A DNA stretch of 42,256 bases from an uncultured Methanobrevibacter sp. GTDB taxonomy: Archaea; Methanobacteriota; Methanobacteria; Methanobacteriales; Methanobacteriaceae. Within the stretch, counting starts at the first letter, position 1. Each line of letters opens with the position of its first letter. The stretch spans positions 1 through 42,256 of the forward strand of contig NZ_OMWD01000020.1 of assembly GCF_900314695.1 (NCBI RefSeq). The letters run 5' to 3'. The notes under the pieces are model-generated. The model was given only the letters and a program-made list of their open reading frames with translations. It did no database searches and had not been told where the DNA came from. Shown here piece by piece: positions 17,102 to 24,920 of this stretch. A program made the position numbers and the translations under genes.

Positions 17102-18070
17102 CTATTTCTTATATTCATCAAGCAAATCATTTGATTCGAATTGTATGTTTTTTGAAGACTTGTTAATTCCTGACTCTGTTTGAGTAGCATTTTCGTTATT
17201 GGAAACCTTATTTACTTTAGGTTTAAAGGAATGGCCCTTATTTTCAACCAATTTTTCTTCAAAATCTTTAATTCTGGATTTATGAGCGGTTCTTTTGTGA
17301 ACATATTCATCTACTTTTGGTGAAATTTTCCTTTTGAATGTAGTGCTCTCTGTTTGAGGATTTTTTCTAACATGCACAACTCTTCTGTGAGTTGGTTCTA
17401 CATCATTTTCAAAATATTTGCTATATTTCTCCTCAAAACTTCCGTCATTTATGCTGTCTGCATATTTTTTAGAATTATTATCTGATTCCCTGGCGGACAT
17501 TAAAATTCTGACAATTACAAATACGAGCAGAATGAATGCAATAACAGCTATTGGAAAATCAAAAACTGCGAATATCGGGTGATACAAATCAGTGATTTGA
17601 TTTCCCATATCTACAAAACCTCTTGCCAAAAATACTATACCTATTGCAGCTATAATCACCCCATGAACCTTTTTAACATTTTCAGGTTTCAATACCAATG
17701 GGTAAACACTTATGACTATTAAAGCTAGACCTAAAATCCTGTATAGATTATTATTAGCAAAATCTTGAAGGGAGAGATAAGCATTCAGGAAGGTACTCGG
17801 TAGAATTCCAAATTCGGCTAAAAATGAACATATCAACAATAGCTGAATAAGAGAAATAACTATAAGTGGAAATACATAAGCTACATCCCATTCGAAATCA
17901 TGTTTAATTTTTACATCAGACACTGGTTTTTCCAATGCTTCAGAAAGCATGTTGTAAAGAACGGATGATATAACTGAACCTATTACAGTACCCGCAACTC
18001 CCAAAACGGAAGTCAATACTGCTACAAATGCTGAAATTAAGCCAACTAATATTAACTTAGAATAATTCAT
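17102..18070 (-). CDS. Membrane protein with long basic cytoplasmic tail
   Basis: The product has about five predicted membrane segments in the first 190 residues (near 5-35, 65-90, 105-125, 133-153 and 168-188 of the 322-residue form), followed by a charged, basic and disordered C-terminal tail of about 130 residues with several RKI/KRTAHKSR patches. The reading frame begins earlier with a TTG at 18085, but GAGGTGGG just before ATG 18070 (MNYSKLILVGLIS) decides the start. I recognise no family. Cotranscription with the PhoU-like regulator is likely. Confidence 0.65.
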   Translation of the reverse strand: MNYSKLILVGLISAFVAVLTSVLGVAGTVIGSVISSVLYNMLSEALEKPVSDVKIKHDFEWDVAYVFPLIVISLIQLLLICSFLAEFGILPSTFLNAYLSLQDFANNNLYRILGLALIVISVYPLVLKPENVKKVHGVIIAAIGIVFLARGFVDMGNQITDLYHPIFAVFDFPIAVIAFILLVFVIVRILMSARESDNNSKKYADSINDGSFEEKYSKYFENDVEPTHRRVVHVRKNPQTESTTFKRKISPKVDEYVHKRTAHKSRIKDFEEKLVENKGHSFKPKVNKVSNNENATQTESGINKSSKNIQFESNDLLDEYKK

Positions 18071-18335
18071 ATATTCCCACCTCAATAGAATTTATTTAAA
18101 AAATTTAATTTTTTTCTTAAATAAATTTATCTTTTCAAATATTTAAAGTATTGTAAATTCTTATGAAAACCTTGAATAACAAGGAATTTTAATTAAAAAT
18201 CAACTAATTACCAATTATATACTAATTAACCTACAATTAAACTGATAACAGAATATTGAATGTTGAAAATCAATTATTAAAATTTTTATAATGATTTTGA
18301 AAAATAAATTTTTAAAAAAAATATAGAGATAAACA

Positions 18336-18408
18336 AGCTTTAGGGGGGATTCGAACCCCCGACTTCCACCTTACCAAGGTGGCGCTCTACCGGCTGAGCC
18401 ACTAAAGC
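18336..18408 (-). tRNA. tRNA-Thr (anticodon GGU)
   Basis: A 73-nt cloverleaf on the minus strand: acceptor GCTTTAG pairs with CTAAAGC, the anticodon stem CCACC/GGTGG encloses loop TTGGTAA (anticodon GGU), and the T arm contains GGTTCGAATCC. The discriminator base is U, as in other archaeal tRNA-Thr. No CCA is encoded. It lies 27 bases downstream of tRNA-Leu and is probably cotranscribed with it. Confidence 0.95.
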
Positions 18409-18435
18409 ATTATCGAGAAAATAAATATAAAATAG

Positions 18436-18518
<83 letters not shown>

Positions 18519-18545
18519 ATACAATATTGATATTATCCTTCATAG

Positions 18546-18553
18546 TATATAAA
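18546..18553 (-). promoter_or_regulatory. TATA box of the tRNA-Leu/tRNA-Thr unit
   Basis: On the minus strand TTTATATA lies about 28 bases upstream of the mature 5' end of tRNA-Leu, the expected archaeal TATA position for a short 5' leader. No comparable box lies between the two tRNAs. Confidence 0.55.
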
Positions 18554-18575
18554 CGTTATGGTAAATTCCTAAAAT

Positions 18576-18929
18576 TTAGACCAAAGCATTGTTAATTGAA
18601 TACAACCATAATGAAACTGAAGTCAATATTAATATTAATATAAGCCAGATTACCAAAAATAGCTTTTTAGGGTCAGATTCACCTTTAGTAATGTATTTTT
18701 CACCTTCAACATCACTGGATCTCTCACGAGTATTTTTATAGAAATCATCATTTCTCAAATAATTGTAAAACATTCTTGTGATAAGATAAAATATGAAAAA
18801 CATGACAAGGCCTATTATAGGAAGCAACCCTCCTTTCAAAAACATTACTGAAATCGCTGAAAACAGAAGGCCTAAAAATACAAAAAATAATCCGGATAAA
18901 ATTATTGAAACAGTCTTGTTAAAAATCAT
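18576..18929 (-). CDS. Small membrane protein of unknown function
   Basis: About 117 residues with three membrane segments (near residues 7-28, 34-55 and 90-112) and a charged loop between the second and third. A TTG at 18950 is in frame, but the GGTGA site favours ATG 18929 (MIFNKTVSII). I recognise no family. The notable point is its promoter: a TTTAGG-N4-CCTAAT palindrome at 18960-18975 covers the expected transcription start, so it may belong to the same metal-responsive regulon as feoA. Confidence 0.6.
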   Translation of the reverse strand: MIFNKTVSIILSGLFFVFLGLLFSAISVMFLKGGLLPIIGLVMFFIFYLITRMFYNYLRNDDFYKNTRERSSDVEGEKYITKGESDPKKLFLVIWLILILILTSVSLWLYSINNALV

Positions 18930-18959
18930 AGATTCACCATTAATTTGCAAACATTGAAA

Positions 18960-18975
18960 TTTAGGAATGCCTAAT
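18960..18975. promoter_or_regulatory. DtxR-like box between membrane protein and ferredoxin genes
   Basis: TTTAGGAATGCCTAAT, an inverted repeat TTAGG-N4-CCTAA. A symmetric TATA stretch (about 18991-19003) serves both directions. The box lies at the predicted start site of the minus-strand membrane protein gene and about 30 bases upstream of the TATA box of the ferredoxin gene. Confidence 0.5.
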
Positions 18976-19059
18976 TAATTATTTACTAAAAAACTATATA
19001 AATCTTAAGATAATTATATTTAATTATATTTTTTTAATAAATTTTAATTGGTGTATTAA

Positions 19060-19227
19060 TTGAAAGTTGACATGGAAGAGTGTGGAGTTTGTGAAGATTG
19101 TATTGATGTGTGTGTAGAAGAAGCCATTACAAGAAGAGCATACACCATAATCATCGACCCTAATAAATGCGATAACTGTGGAGAATGCGTTGACGTTTGC
19201 CCTGTTGGAGCCATATACGAAGAATAA
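19060..19227 (+). CDS. Small 2x[4Fe-4S] ferredoxin
   Basis: A 55-residue protein with two complete motifs, CGVCEDCIDVC and CDNCGECVDVCP, each Cx2Cx2Cx3C. It is a soluble low-potential electron carrier of the clostridial type. TTG at 19060 (KVDMEECGVC) is the likely start because GGTG lies 7 bases upstream; ATG 19072 is an alternative. The usual proline after the last cysteine of cluster 1 is replaced by valine. The partner enzyme is unknown. It lies 8 bases before the next gene. Confidence 0.85.
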   Translation: MKVDMEECGVCEDCIDVCVEEAITRRAYTIIIDPNKCDNCGECVDVCPVGAIYEE

Positions 19228-19235
19228 CGATTTAT

Positions 19236-20003
19236 ATGAAGATAAAATTTACATTAGTTGATTATATTATAATTATATTGGTAATATGTGCAGTCATATT
19301 TGCATTTATACATATAACAACTGATGACTCCTCAAATATCCGAAAAACTGCTTTTGATTCATCAACAATAAACAAATTACCTGAAACTTACCTAAATTAT
19401 TACAAAGACGGACATATAGTTAAAGCTACAATCGAAGGTTTCAACTCAACAAACGGCAATAAGACAACATTAAACGGCACTGTAAAATGGGTAGATGAAG
19501 GAAGCACTGTTAGAGTTCTTATTGAATCAAATAACAAGACATATCTTGCAGGATTATATAAAAATGTTCCTAATGCAGATATCTATATTGACAAGATATC
19601 CATAGAAACTGACGGCAGCGTTTACGACAATCTAACAGAATTCAGTGTTAATGCCAAAAATATTACCTCATTAAACGATTTAAGAAAGAACATAACCAAT
19701 GCCAATTATGATATTTCAACAACAATTGCAACAAATCCTATTAACAACGGCAAAATGCAGGAACTTGAAAATGTAATCAGCATGCACAGTAAACGATTGG
19801 CCATTAAAACCACCAACACCGAATTTGAAAATCAGTTGATTATAACAAAAGCTGATAAGCAAACTTTGGATGATGGAAACAGTGTTTTAGGAAACGTAAG
19901 TGGCGTTACTGAAAAAATTACTATCAGAATCTATAATTGCAGCGACAGTGATATGCAAAATATTAAAAATAACTATGATGTTACAAATATTCGAAATTTT
20001 TAA
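19236..20003 (+). CDS. DUF4330-like single-pass membrane protein
   Basis: The 255-residue product has one N-terminal membrane helix (MKIKFTLVDYIIIILVICAVIFAFIHI) and a beta-rich extracytoplasmic domain with many N-glycosylation sequons. This layout, with FTLVDYIII at the membrane, fits DUF4330 proteins, which often lie near polysaccharide genes. The frame opens earlier at 19197, but that region is the end of the ferredoxin gene, so ATG 19236 is preferred. It is followed after 12 bases by a polymerase-like membrane protein, suggesting a shared role in surface polymer assembly. Confidence 0.65.
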   Translation: MKIKFTLVDYIIIILVICAVIFAFIHITTDDSSNIRKTAFDSSTINKLPETYLNYYKDGHIVKATIEGFNSTNGNKTTLNGTVKWVDEGSTVRVLIESNNKTYLAGLYKNVPNADIYIDKISIETDGSVYDNLTEFSVNAKNITSLNDLRKNITNANYDISTTIATNPINNGKMQELENVISMHSKRLAIKTTNTEFENQLIITKADKQTLDDGNSVLGNVSGVTEKITIRIYNCSDSDMQNIKNNYDVTNIRNF

Positions 20004-20015
20004 GTTGTGTAAACC

Positions 20016-21293
20016 ATGAGTGTGATTTATTCTACTTTAACTTCACTGATAAATAAAGTAAGTGATGAATTTCGCAAATCTTTTTTATTTACAATCATCT
20101 TTACCATTTTAGGATTTATTGAAGGCCAGTGGGTAAACAGCTTTTTTAAAAAATTATACCCTAGTGAAAACTTTTTAAATTTCTTAAATAAAAACAGAAT
20201 ACTTAAAAACCACATTTTCAATCCTTTAATAGTGCTTTTTATCTTTGCAATATTTCTATTGCTTGCTTTAAATTCCGTTTCGACCAGCCTGGCCATAACA
20301 TTAATGTTGGCTTTCGCAGGATTTTTTATTGGATCTGCTGTAATTCCAAGATATTTTTTAAATGACACAAGAAATATTCTGGAATTTAAAAGAAGAGATA
20401 TGTATTCTATCGGATTTTGTTTGATACTTATCAGCATAGTATTTTTCTTTGTAAGCATAGCTTCTGTAGGAGGAATACCACTTTTAAAACCATCAATTAG
20501 ATATCTCTTAAAGCCCATATTAACCATGCCAGTATTTTTAATCATTCCAGGAACCTGTCTTGTTGCAAGCTCATATCTGAAAGATTATCAGGATGAAAAA
20601 ATCACCCGTTCACAGGCAAGATTCAGATTCATTTTTTTGCTCGCCATGGACTGTGCATTATTATTGCTTCTAGGTTATAGGACACCACTACTTGCAGCAT
20701 TTCTTGTCATAATTATCATAGGTTTCTATGGAAATATTGTTTCTCTTTGGGAAGTTGTAATTGGAGCATTAGTTGGTGTAGGTGCAATAATAGGAATAGG
20801 TTATTTTCGTTCACTTGGAGAGCTGACAATAACCTCATCAACCAGCCCGATATATAGCCTGCAGACAAGAGCGGACTTTACACTTCACGTGTTGAATTTG
20901 CTTGACTTTATTGGAGGAAACTTTGGCGTGACCCATGGCCACATGCTTGCCAGTTCAATTCCTGGAAGTGATTTGGGGCCAAGGATGATGGTTGGAAAGC
21001 TTATTGCATGGAGAACCGAAGTGACAATCACACCAACATTAATCGGGCAAATGGTGGTTGATTTTGGAAAGGTTGGAGTCTTTGTTGAGATGACAATCCT
21101 AGGTTTCATTTTAGGCATAGGATTTAAACTAATGCAGAAAACCAAAAATTACTTCTATATCGGAATTTACTCACTGATTTTAACATACACAATTTTAGGT
21201 GTAGAAACCGGACTTCTCGACATTCAAGTCATAGTATACTTTGCAATTGCAATTCTCATTTATTTAATTAATATCAAAAGAAGCCACATCTAA
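20016..21293 (+). CDS. Oligosaccharide repeat-unit polymerase-like membrane protein
   Basis: The 425-residue product has about ten to twelve membrane helices and a larger external loop between helices near residues 270-350 (TRADFTLHVLNLLDFIGGNFGVTHGHML, IAWRTEVTITPTLIGQMVVDFG), the pattern of Wzy/O-antigen-ligase type enzymes and of the TIGR04370 group. It probably joins lipid-linked repeat units of a surface polymer outside the membrane. In a pseudomurein organism the polymer could be wall-linked glycan; this is inference. The DUF4330-like gene directly upstream is its likely partner. Confidence 0.7.
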   Translation: MSVIYSTLTSLINKVSDEFRKSFLFTIIFTILGFIEGQWVNSFFKKLYPSENFLNFLNKNRILKNHIFNPLIVLFIFAIFLLLALNSVSTSLAITLMLAFAGFFIGSAVIPRYFLNDTRNILEFKRRDMYSIGFCLILISIVFFFVSIASVGGIPLLKPSIRYLLKPILTMPVFLIIPGTCLVASSYLKDYQDEKITRSQARFRFIFLLAMDCALLLLLGYRTPLLAAFLVIIIIGFYGNIVSLWEVVIGALVGVGAIIGIGYFRSLGELTITSSTSPIYSLQTRADFTLHVLNLLDFIGGNFGVTHGHMLASSIPGSDLGPRMMVGKLIAWRTEVTITPTLIGQMVVDFGKVGVFVEMTILGFILGIGFKLMQKTKNYFYIGIYSLILTYTILGVETGLLDIQVIVYFAIAILIYLINIKRSHI

Positions 21294-21341
21294 TCTTTTT
21301 TTAGGTTTTCATTATTACTATTTTTAAAAGATAATACAAAA

Positions 21342-21528
21342 AAGTATTACTTTAATAACATTTATATATTAAAATTCAGTTTAAATATTTAATGTCAAGA
21401 GATGAACAGGATTTATTAACCATTAAACTTAATAAAAATCCCAATTAACTTGATATTACTAAAAAAAAGAATGAATAATACTTTTTAGTAATACTTGGTT
21501 TATAAACCAAATAAAAAAAAGTATTACT
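21342..21528 (+). promoter_or_regulatory. Repeated TATTACT half-sites in the cbiM leader
   Basis: Four copies of a half-site lie upstream of cbiM: AAGTATTACT (21342-21351), TATTACTAAAAA (21454-21465), AGTAATACTT in reverse (21487-21496) and AAGTATTACT (21519-21528). The third can pair with the second (12 bp) or with the fourth (10 bp). A 16-bp perfect palindrome, TTGGTTTATAAACCAA (21495-21510), sits between the third and fourth and contains a TATA-like TTTATAAA. A strong TATA box is also at 21361-21368. This could be a metal-repressor operator set (for example NikR-type) or an RNA switch. Confidence 0.5.
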
Positions 21529-21552
21529 TTTGGAAATAATGGAGGAATTTAA

Positions 21553-22185
21553 TTGCATATACCAGACGGATTTATACCTATTTCACAATGTATAGTATAC
21601 TATGTAATTTTAATAGTTGCTCTATACTTCTCCGTAAAATGGGCAAGATCCAATTTAGACGAAAAACGCATACCTCTTTTAGCAGTACTTGCAGCAGGTA
21701 TTTTTGCAATCATGTCCATGAACATGCCAATTCCATTCGGTACAAGTGGTCACATGGTTGGTGGAGCATTAGTAGCAATAGTATTTTTAGCTCCGGAAGC
21801 TGCTGTATTAGTATTTACAGTGGTTTTACTCATCCAAGCATTAATATTCGGTGATGGAGGAATTACTGCTTTAGGAGCAAATGTATTGAACATGGCAATC
21901 ATTGGAGGTTTTGTTGGATTATACACCTTCAAAGGATTAAACGGAGCTATAGGAAAATACCCTGCAGCAGGTGTTGGAGCATGGCTTGCAACAGTAATTG
22001 CAGCTTTAGCATGTGCTATTGAAATGGGTATTGCAGGAACATTCCCAATGAATATCGGTATCCCATCAATGGTATTATACCATGTATTTATTGGAATAAT
22101 CGAAGCAGTATTAACAGTTATTGTTCTTGCTGCATTAGACAAATTCAGACCAGACCTACTTGCATGGAATCAAGGAGATGCATAA
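21553..22185 (+). CDS. cbiM: Cobalt ECF transporter substrate-binding membrane subunit
   Basis: The 210-residue S-component of a cobalt importer. The mature N-terminus MHIPDG is the conserved metal ligand of CbiM/NikM (amino group and His2), and SMNMPIPFGTSGHMVGG carries the other histidine. About six or seven membrane helices follow. It starts with TTG at 21553, decided by GGAGG at 21541-21545 and by the need for His at position 2. cbiN, cbiQ and cbiO follow. Cobalt supply for cobamides fits a methanogen; a nickel role cannot be excluded from sequence alone. Confidence 0.92.
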   Translation: MHIPDGFIPISQCIVYYVILIVALYFSVKWARSNLDEKRIPLLAVLAAGIFAIMSMNMPIPFGTSGHMVGGALVAIVFLAPEAAVLVFTVVLLIQALIFGDGGITALGANVLNMAIIGGFVGLYTFKGLNGAIGKYPAAGVGAWLATVIAALACAIEMGIAGTFPMNIGIPSMVLYHVFIGIIEAVLTVIVLAALDKFRPDLLAWNQGDA

Positions 22186-22186
22186 A

Positions 22187-22495
22187 ATGGATAAAAAAGA
22201 CAAGACATTAATAGCTGTTGCAGTTGTAATTTGTGTTATAATCTGTGTCCTTTCACCATACATCGCATCTGGTGACCCTGACGGATTAGAAAAATCAGCT
22301 GAAGACTCAGGTCTTGATGAAGATTTCTCAGTTGAAGACATAAAAGGCATACCTGAAGCGGTACTGCCGGATTATGCATTTGCAAACGATCCGGATAACC
22401 AAGCACTGCAAATAGTGGCTCTGGTAATAGGTGTAGTGATAACCTTAGGCGTAGGATACGGGGTTGCATACATCGTTAAAAAGAATAGAAGTTAA
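22187..22495 (+). CDS. cbiN: Cobalt transport auxiliary subunit CbiN
   Basis: A 102-residue protein with two membrane helices (about 7-28 and 75-97) and an external acidic loop, as in CbiN, which is needed for metal loading of CbiM. It starts 1 base after the cbiM stop codon, with the ribosome site (AAGGAG) inside cbiM. An earlier in-frame ATG at 22160 lies within cbiM and is not favoured. Confidence 0.9.
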   Translation: MDKKDKTLIAVAVVICVIICVLSPYIASGDPDGLEKSAEDSGLDEDFSVEDIKGIPEAVLPDYAFANDPDNQALQIVALVIGVVITLGVGYGVAYIVKKNRS

Positions 22496-22609
22496 ATTTT
22501 TTAATTTCTATAATTTTTTCTTTTTTTAAAAGTAATTGAAAATTACTCAAAAAGACATAACCAAATAATAATATAAGATGAATTTTTAATATTTAACTAG
22601 TGAATCCAT

Positions 22610-23440
22610 ATGGTTGATATAACACAGATAATGAGGTTTGATGATTTAGCCTCAAAAAACAGCCCCATACATAATTTGGAAGGGCGCATAAAGTTAATTT
22701 CCACTATTTTTATCATATTAACTTGCGTTATCTCAAAAGAACTGTTTATTCCAATAATACTTGAAATATTCTTATTGGTTATACTCAAGCTTGCCAAACT
22801 GTCATATTGGGATTCTGCAAAGAGGCTTTTAATGCTGCTTCCATTTGGTGGAGCAATCATAATTTTCCAACCATTCGTCCAACCAGGAAATGTAATTTGG
22901 AGCTATTCATGGCTGACCATTACCGATGTCGGTATCAATTGGGCAATACTGCTTTTGGCCCGTATGATTGTATCCCTAACAGCAATCATTATCTATTCAT
23001 CAACTACACCACTTCAAGAGATGGCAAGTTCATTTAGAAAATTAAAAATGCCAAGAGACTTGGCAATGATACTTTCCATTATGGTGAGATTCCTCTTTTT
23101 ATTTGTTGATGAACTCGCAGCAATCAGAAAAAGCCAAAAGTCAAGAAATTTCAATATCCATTCCAACAACACCCCCTACAAATGGAGAGTCAAACAGGTA
23201 GGTTATACCATCGGAATGATGTTTTTAAAATCATATGAACAGGGAGAACGTGTTCACAAAAGTATGGTGAGTCGTGGTTTTTCAGATGCGTCTGAAATGT
23301 TCGATGAAAAAAAATCTCCCGAAAAAAGCGATTACATATACCTGCTTTCAATAATCATCATAGCAATAATACTTGAAATCATCATAATTAAATATTCAGG
23401 ACAGTTAGGTTATATTGGACAAAATTTAGCAATTAATTAG
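22610..23440 (+). CDS. cbiQ: Cobalt ECF transporter transmembrane subunit
   Basis: A 276-residue T-component: helices near residues 30-60, 75-95, 105-135 and the C-terminus, with the coupling motifs MVRFLFLFVDELAAIRKSQKSRN and VHKSMVSRGF of the CbiQ family that contact the ATPase. A gap of 114 bases with a T-rich tract separates it from cbiN, so the QO pair may have an additional start site or attenuation between the halves. Confidence 0.9.
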   Translation: MVDITQIMRFDDLASKNSPIHNLEGRIKLISTIFIILTCVISKELFIPIILEIFLLVILKLAKLSYWDSAKRLLMLLPFGGAIIIFQPFVQPGNVIWSYSWLTITDVGINWAILLLARMIVSLTAIIIYSSTTPLQEMASSFRKLKMPRDLAMILSIMVRFLFLFVDELAAIRKSQKSRNFNIHSNNTPYKWRVKQVGYTIGMMFLKSYEQGERVHKSMVSRGFSDASEMFDEKKSPEKSDYIYLLSIIIIAIILEIIIIKYSGQLGYIGQNLAIN

Positions 23441-23448
23441 GTGTTTAC

Positions 23449-24288
23449 ATGGAACAAATTCATTTAGAGACAAAAAATTTATCATTTACATATCCGGATG
23501 GAACTGAAGCTTTAAAAAATGTCAATATCCAAATAAAAAAAGGTGAAAAGATAGCCATTATGGGACCTAACGGTGCAGGAAAATCAACATTATTCTCCCA
23601 CTTTAACGGTTTGACAGAACCTACATCAGGACATATTGAAGTAGATGGTGAAAAAATTGTTTATGAAAGGGAAGAGCTGCTTAAAGTAAGGCAAAAAGTA
23701 GGAATAGTATTCCAGGATCCTAACGACCAATTATTTGCACCGACCGTGAAAGAGGATGTTGCATTCGGACCTATGAATTTAGGTCTTGAATATGATGAAG
23801 TGAAACGAAGAATCGAAGAGTCTCTTGAAATGGTCGGAATGACCGGATTTGAAGATAAAACTCCTCATCACTTAAGTGGAGGGCAGCAGAAAAGAGTTGC
23901 AATTGCCGGAATCATTGCCATGAGACCTGAAATAATGATACTTGATGAACCAACTGCAGGACTTGATCCGGAAGGTGTTGACAAAGTATTGGACATTTTA
24001 AACAATCTAAACAATGAAGGAATAAGCATAGTAATTTCCTCCCACGACATAGAAATGGTAAATCACTTTGCAGATAAGATATTTGTCCTGTATTCAGGTG
24101 AAATAATTGCCGAAGGAGATAAACACCAGATATTTTCCGATAAGGAACTGTTAAAAAAAGCTCATTTAAAAGCACCGATAACAACTGAAATATTATATAA
24201 ACTGAAAGAAAGAGGACTGGATGTTGATACTGAAAAAATAAGTGTTGATGAGACAGTCGAAGAAATTTTAAAAATAAAAAAAGGTTAA
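23449..24288 (+). CDS. cbiO: Cobalt ECF transporter ATPase
   Basis: An ABC ATPase of 279 residues with Walker A GPNGAGKST (about 38-46), Q loop VFQDPNDQLF, signature LSGGQQKR (about 143), Walker B MILDEPTAGLDPEG and H loop SSHD. It powers CbiMNQ. It starts 8 bases after cbiQ. Its last codons overlap the convergent zinc-ribbon gene by 4 bases. Confidence 0.93.
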   Translation: MEQIHLETKNLSFTYPDGTEALKNVNIQIKKGEKIAIMGPNGAGKSTLFSHFNGLTEPTSGHIEVDGEKIVYEREELLKVRQKVGIVFQDPNDQLFAPTVKEDVAFGPMNLGLEYDEVKRRIEESLEMVGMTGFEDKTPHHLSGGQQKRVAIAGIIAMRPEIMILDEPTAGLDPEGVDKVLDILNNLNNEGISIVISSHDIEMVNHFADKIFVLYSGEIIAEGDKHQIFSDKELLKKAHLKAPITTEILYKLKERGLDVDTEKISVDETVEEILKIKKG

Positions 24289-24485
24289 TTTGTTGATTTT
24301 CTTCTTTTAAACCTTTCTTTTAATTTTACTATAAACTCAAATTCTTCTTCAAGTTCGGGGTGATTGCCAAATCCACAGTTCGGACAATGAACCTGATTGC
24401 AACCACTATGTTTACCACAATTAAAACATCCACGGTTTTCCACTGCTTTTTCATCAAATTCAAAACCGCACATACGACATTTCAT
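24285..24485 (-). CDS. Zinc-ribbon protein downstream of feoA
   Basis: A 66-residue protein with paired cysteines (Cys3/Cys6, Cys20/Cys23, Cys34/Cys37 plus Cys29), enough for one or two zinc or Fe-S sites, then an acidic stretch and a basic C-terminus (KERFKRRKSTN). The ATG at 24485 with GGCGGTG upstream is preferred to a TTG at 24500. It is third in the feoB-feoA direction, 53 bases after feoA, so it may be an archaeal counterpart of FeoC or a translation-related zinc ribbon. No firm family match. Confidence 0.65.
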   Translation of the reverse strand: MKCRMCGFEFDEKAVENRGCFNCGKHSGCNQVHCPNCGFGNHPELEEEFEFIVKLKERFKRRKSTN

Positions 24486-24538
24486 AATAAACACCGCCAA
24501 AAAAAAATAATTAAAAAAAAATAATGAAAAGATTGAAG

Positions 24539-24769
24539 TTATTCCACTTCAATATTTCCAGCTTCTTCTTTACGAAGACAAATGTCATATCCTTTTACAC
24601 TCATTTCGATTGGATCACCTAAGGTAGCTACTTTTTTAACAGTGATTTTTGCACCTTTAATGAAACCCATACCTAACAAGTGTCTTCTTAAACCTACATC
24701 ACCAGTTTCGTGGTATTTTACCAAAGTAACTGTTTCGCCAGGTTTTACATCTTTTAATGTTTTCATCAT
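24539..24769 (-). CDS. feoA: Ferrous iron transport protein A
   Basis: A 76-residue SH3-like FeoA: KTLKDVKPGETVTLVKY, then GLRRHLLGMGFIKGAKITV and MSVKGYDICLRKEEAGNIEVE. It is a small cytoplasmic partner of FeoB. Two adjacent ATG codons follow GGTGAT; the second (24766) has the better spacing. Its promoter is flanked by two DtxR-like boxes (24798-24813 and 24838-24853), which supports iron-dependent repression. Confidence 0.92.
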   Translation of the reverse strand: MMKTLKDVKPGETVTLVKYHETGDVGLRRHLLGMGFIKGAKITVKKVATLGDPIEMSVKGYDICLRKEEAGNIEVE

Positions 24770-24797
24770 ATCACCAATGTAAACTTAAAACAAAATA

Positions 24798-24813
24798 TTT
24801 AGGTACACTTAAT
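24798..24813 (-). promoter_or_regulatory. DtxR-like box at the feoA start site
   Basis: TTTAGGTACACTTAAT, an imperfect inverted repeat centred about 26 bases downstream of the feoA TATA box (24828-24835), so it covers the expected transcription start. Confidence 0.5.
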
Positions 24814-24827
24814 TTTGTAAAAACTAA

Positions 24828-24853
24828 TATATAAATATTTAGTTATGACTAAA
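24828..24853 (-). promoter_or_regulatory. feoA TATA box with upstream DtxR-like box
   Basis: The minus-strand TATA box TTTATATA (24835-24828) is directly preceded by TTTAGTTATGACTAAA (24838-24853), an inverted repeat TTTAGT-N4-ACTAAA that overlaps the expected TFB site. A repressor here would block preinitiation complex assembly. Confidence 0.5.
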
Positions 24854-24920
24854 AAATTAAAGATAATGATAATAAAATTATCCCATCTAAACAATTTTTC
24901 AGTTCAGAATATTCTTGAAT

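Noticed and set aside
21361..21552. Cobalamin riboswitch upstream of cbiM
   Set aside because: I could not find the B12-box or a matching multi-stem core; the signal is repeated TATTACT half-sites.
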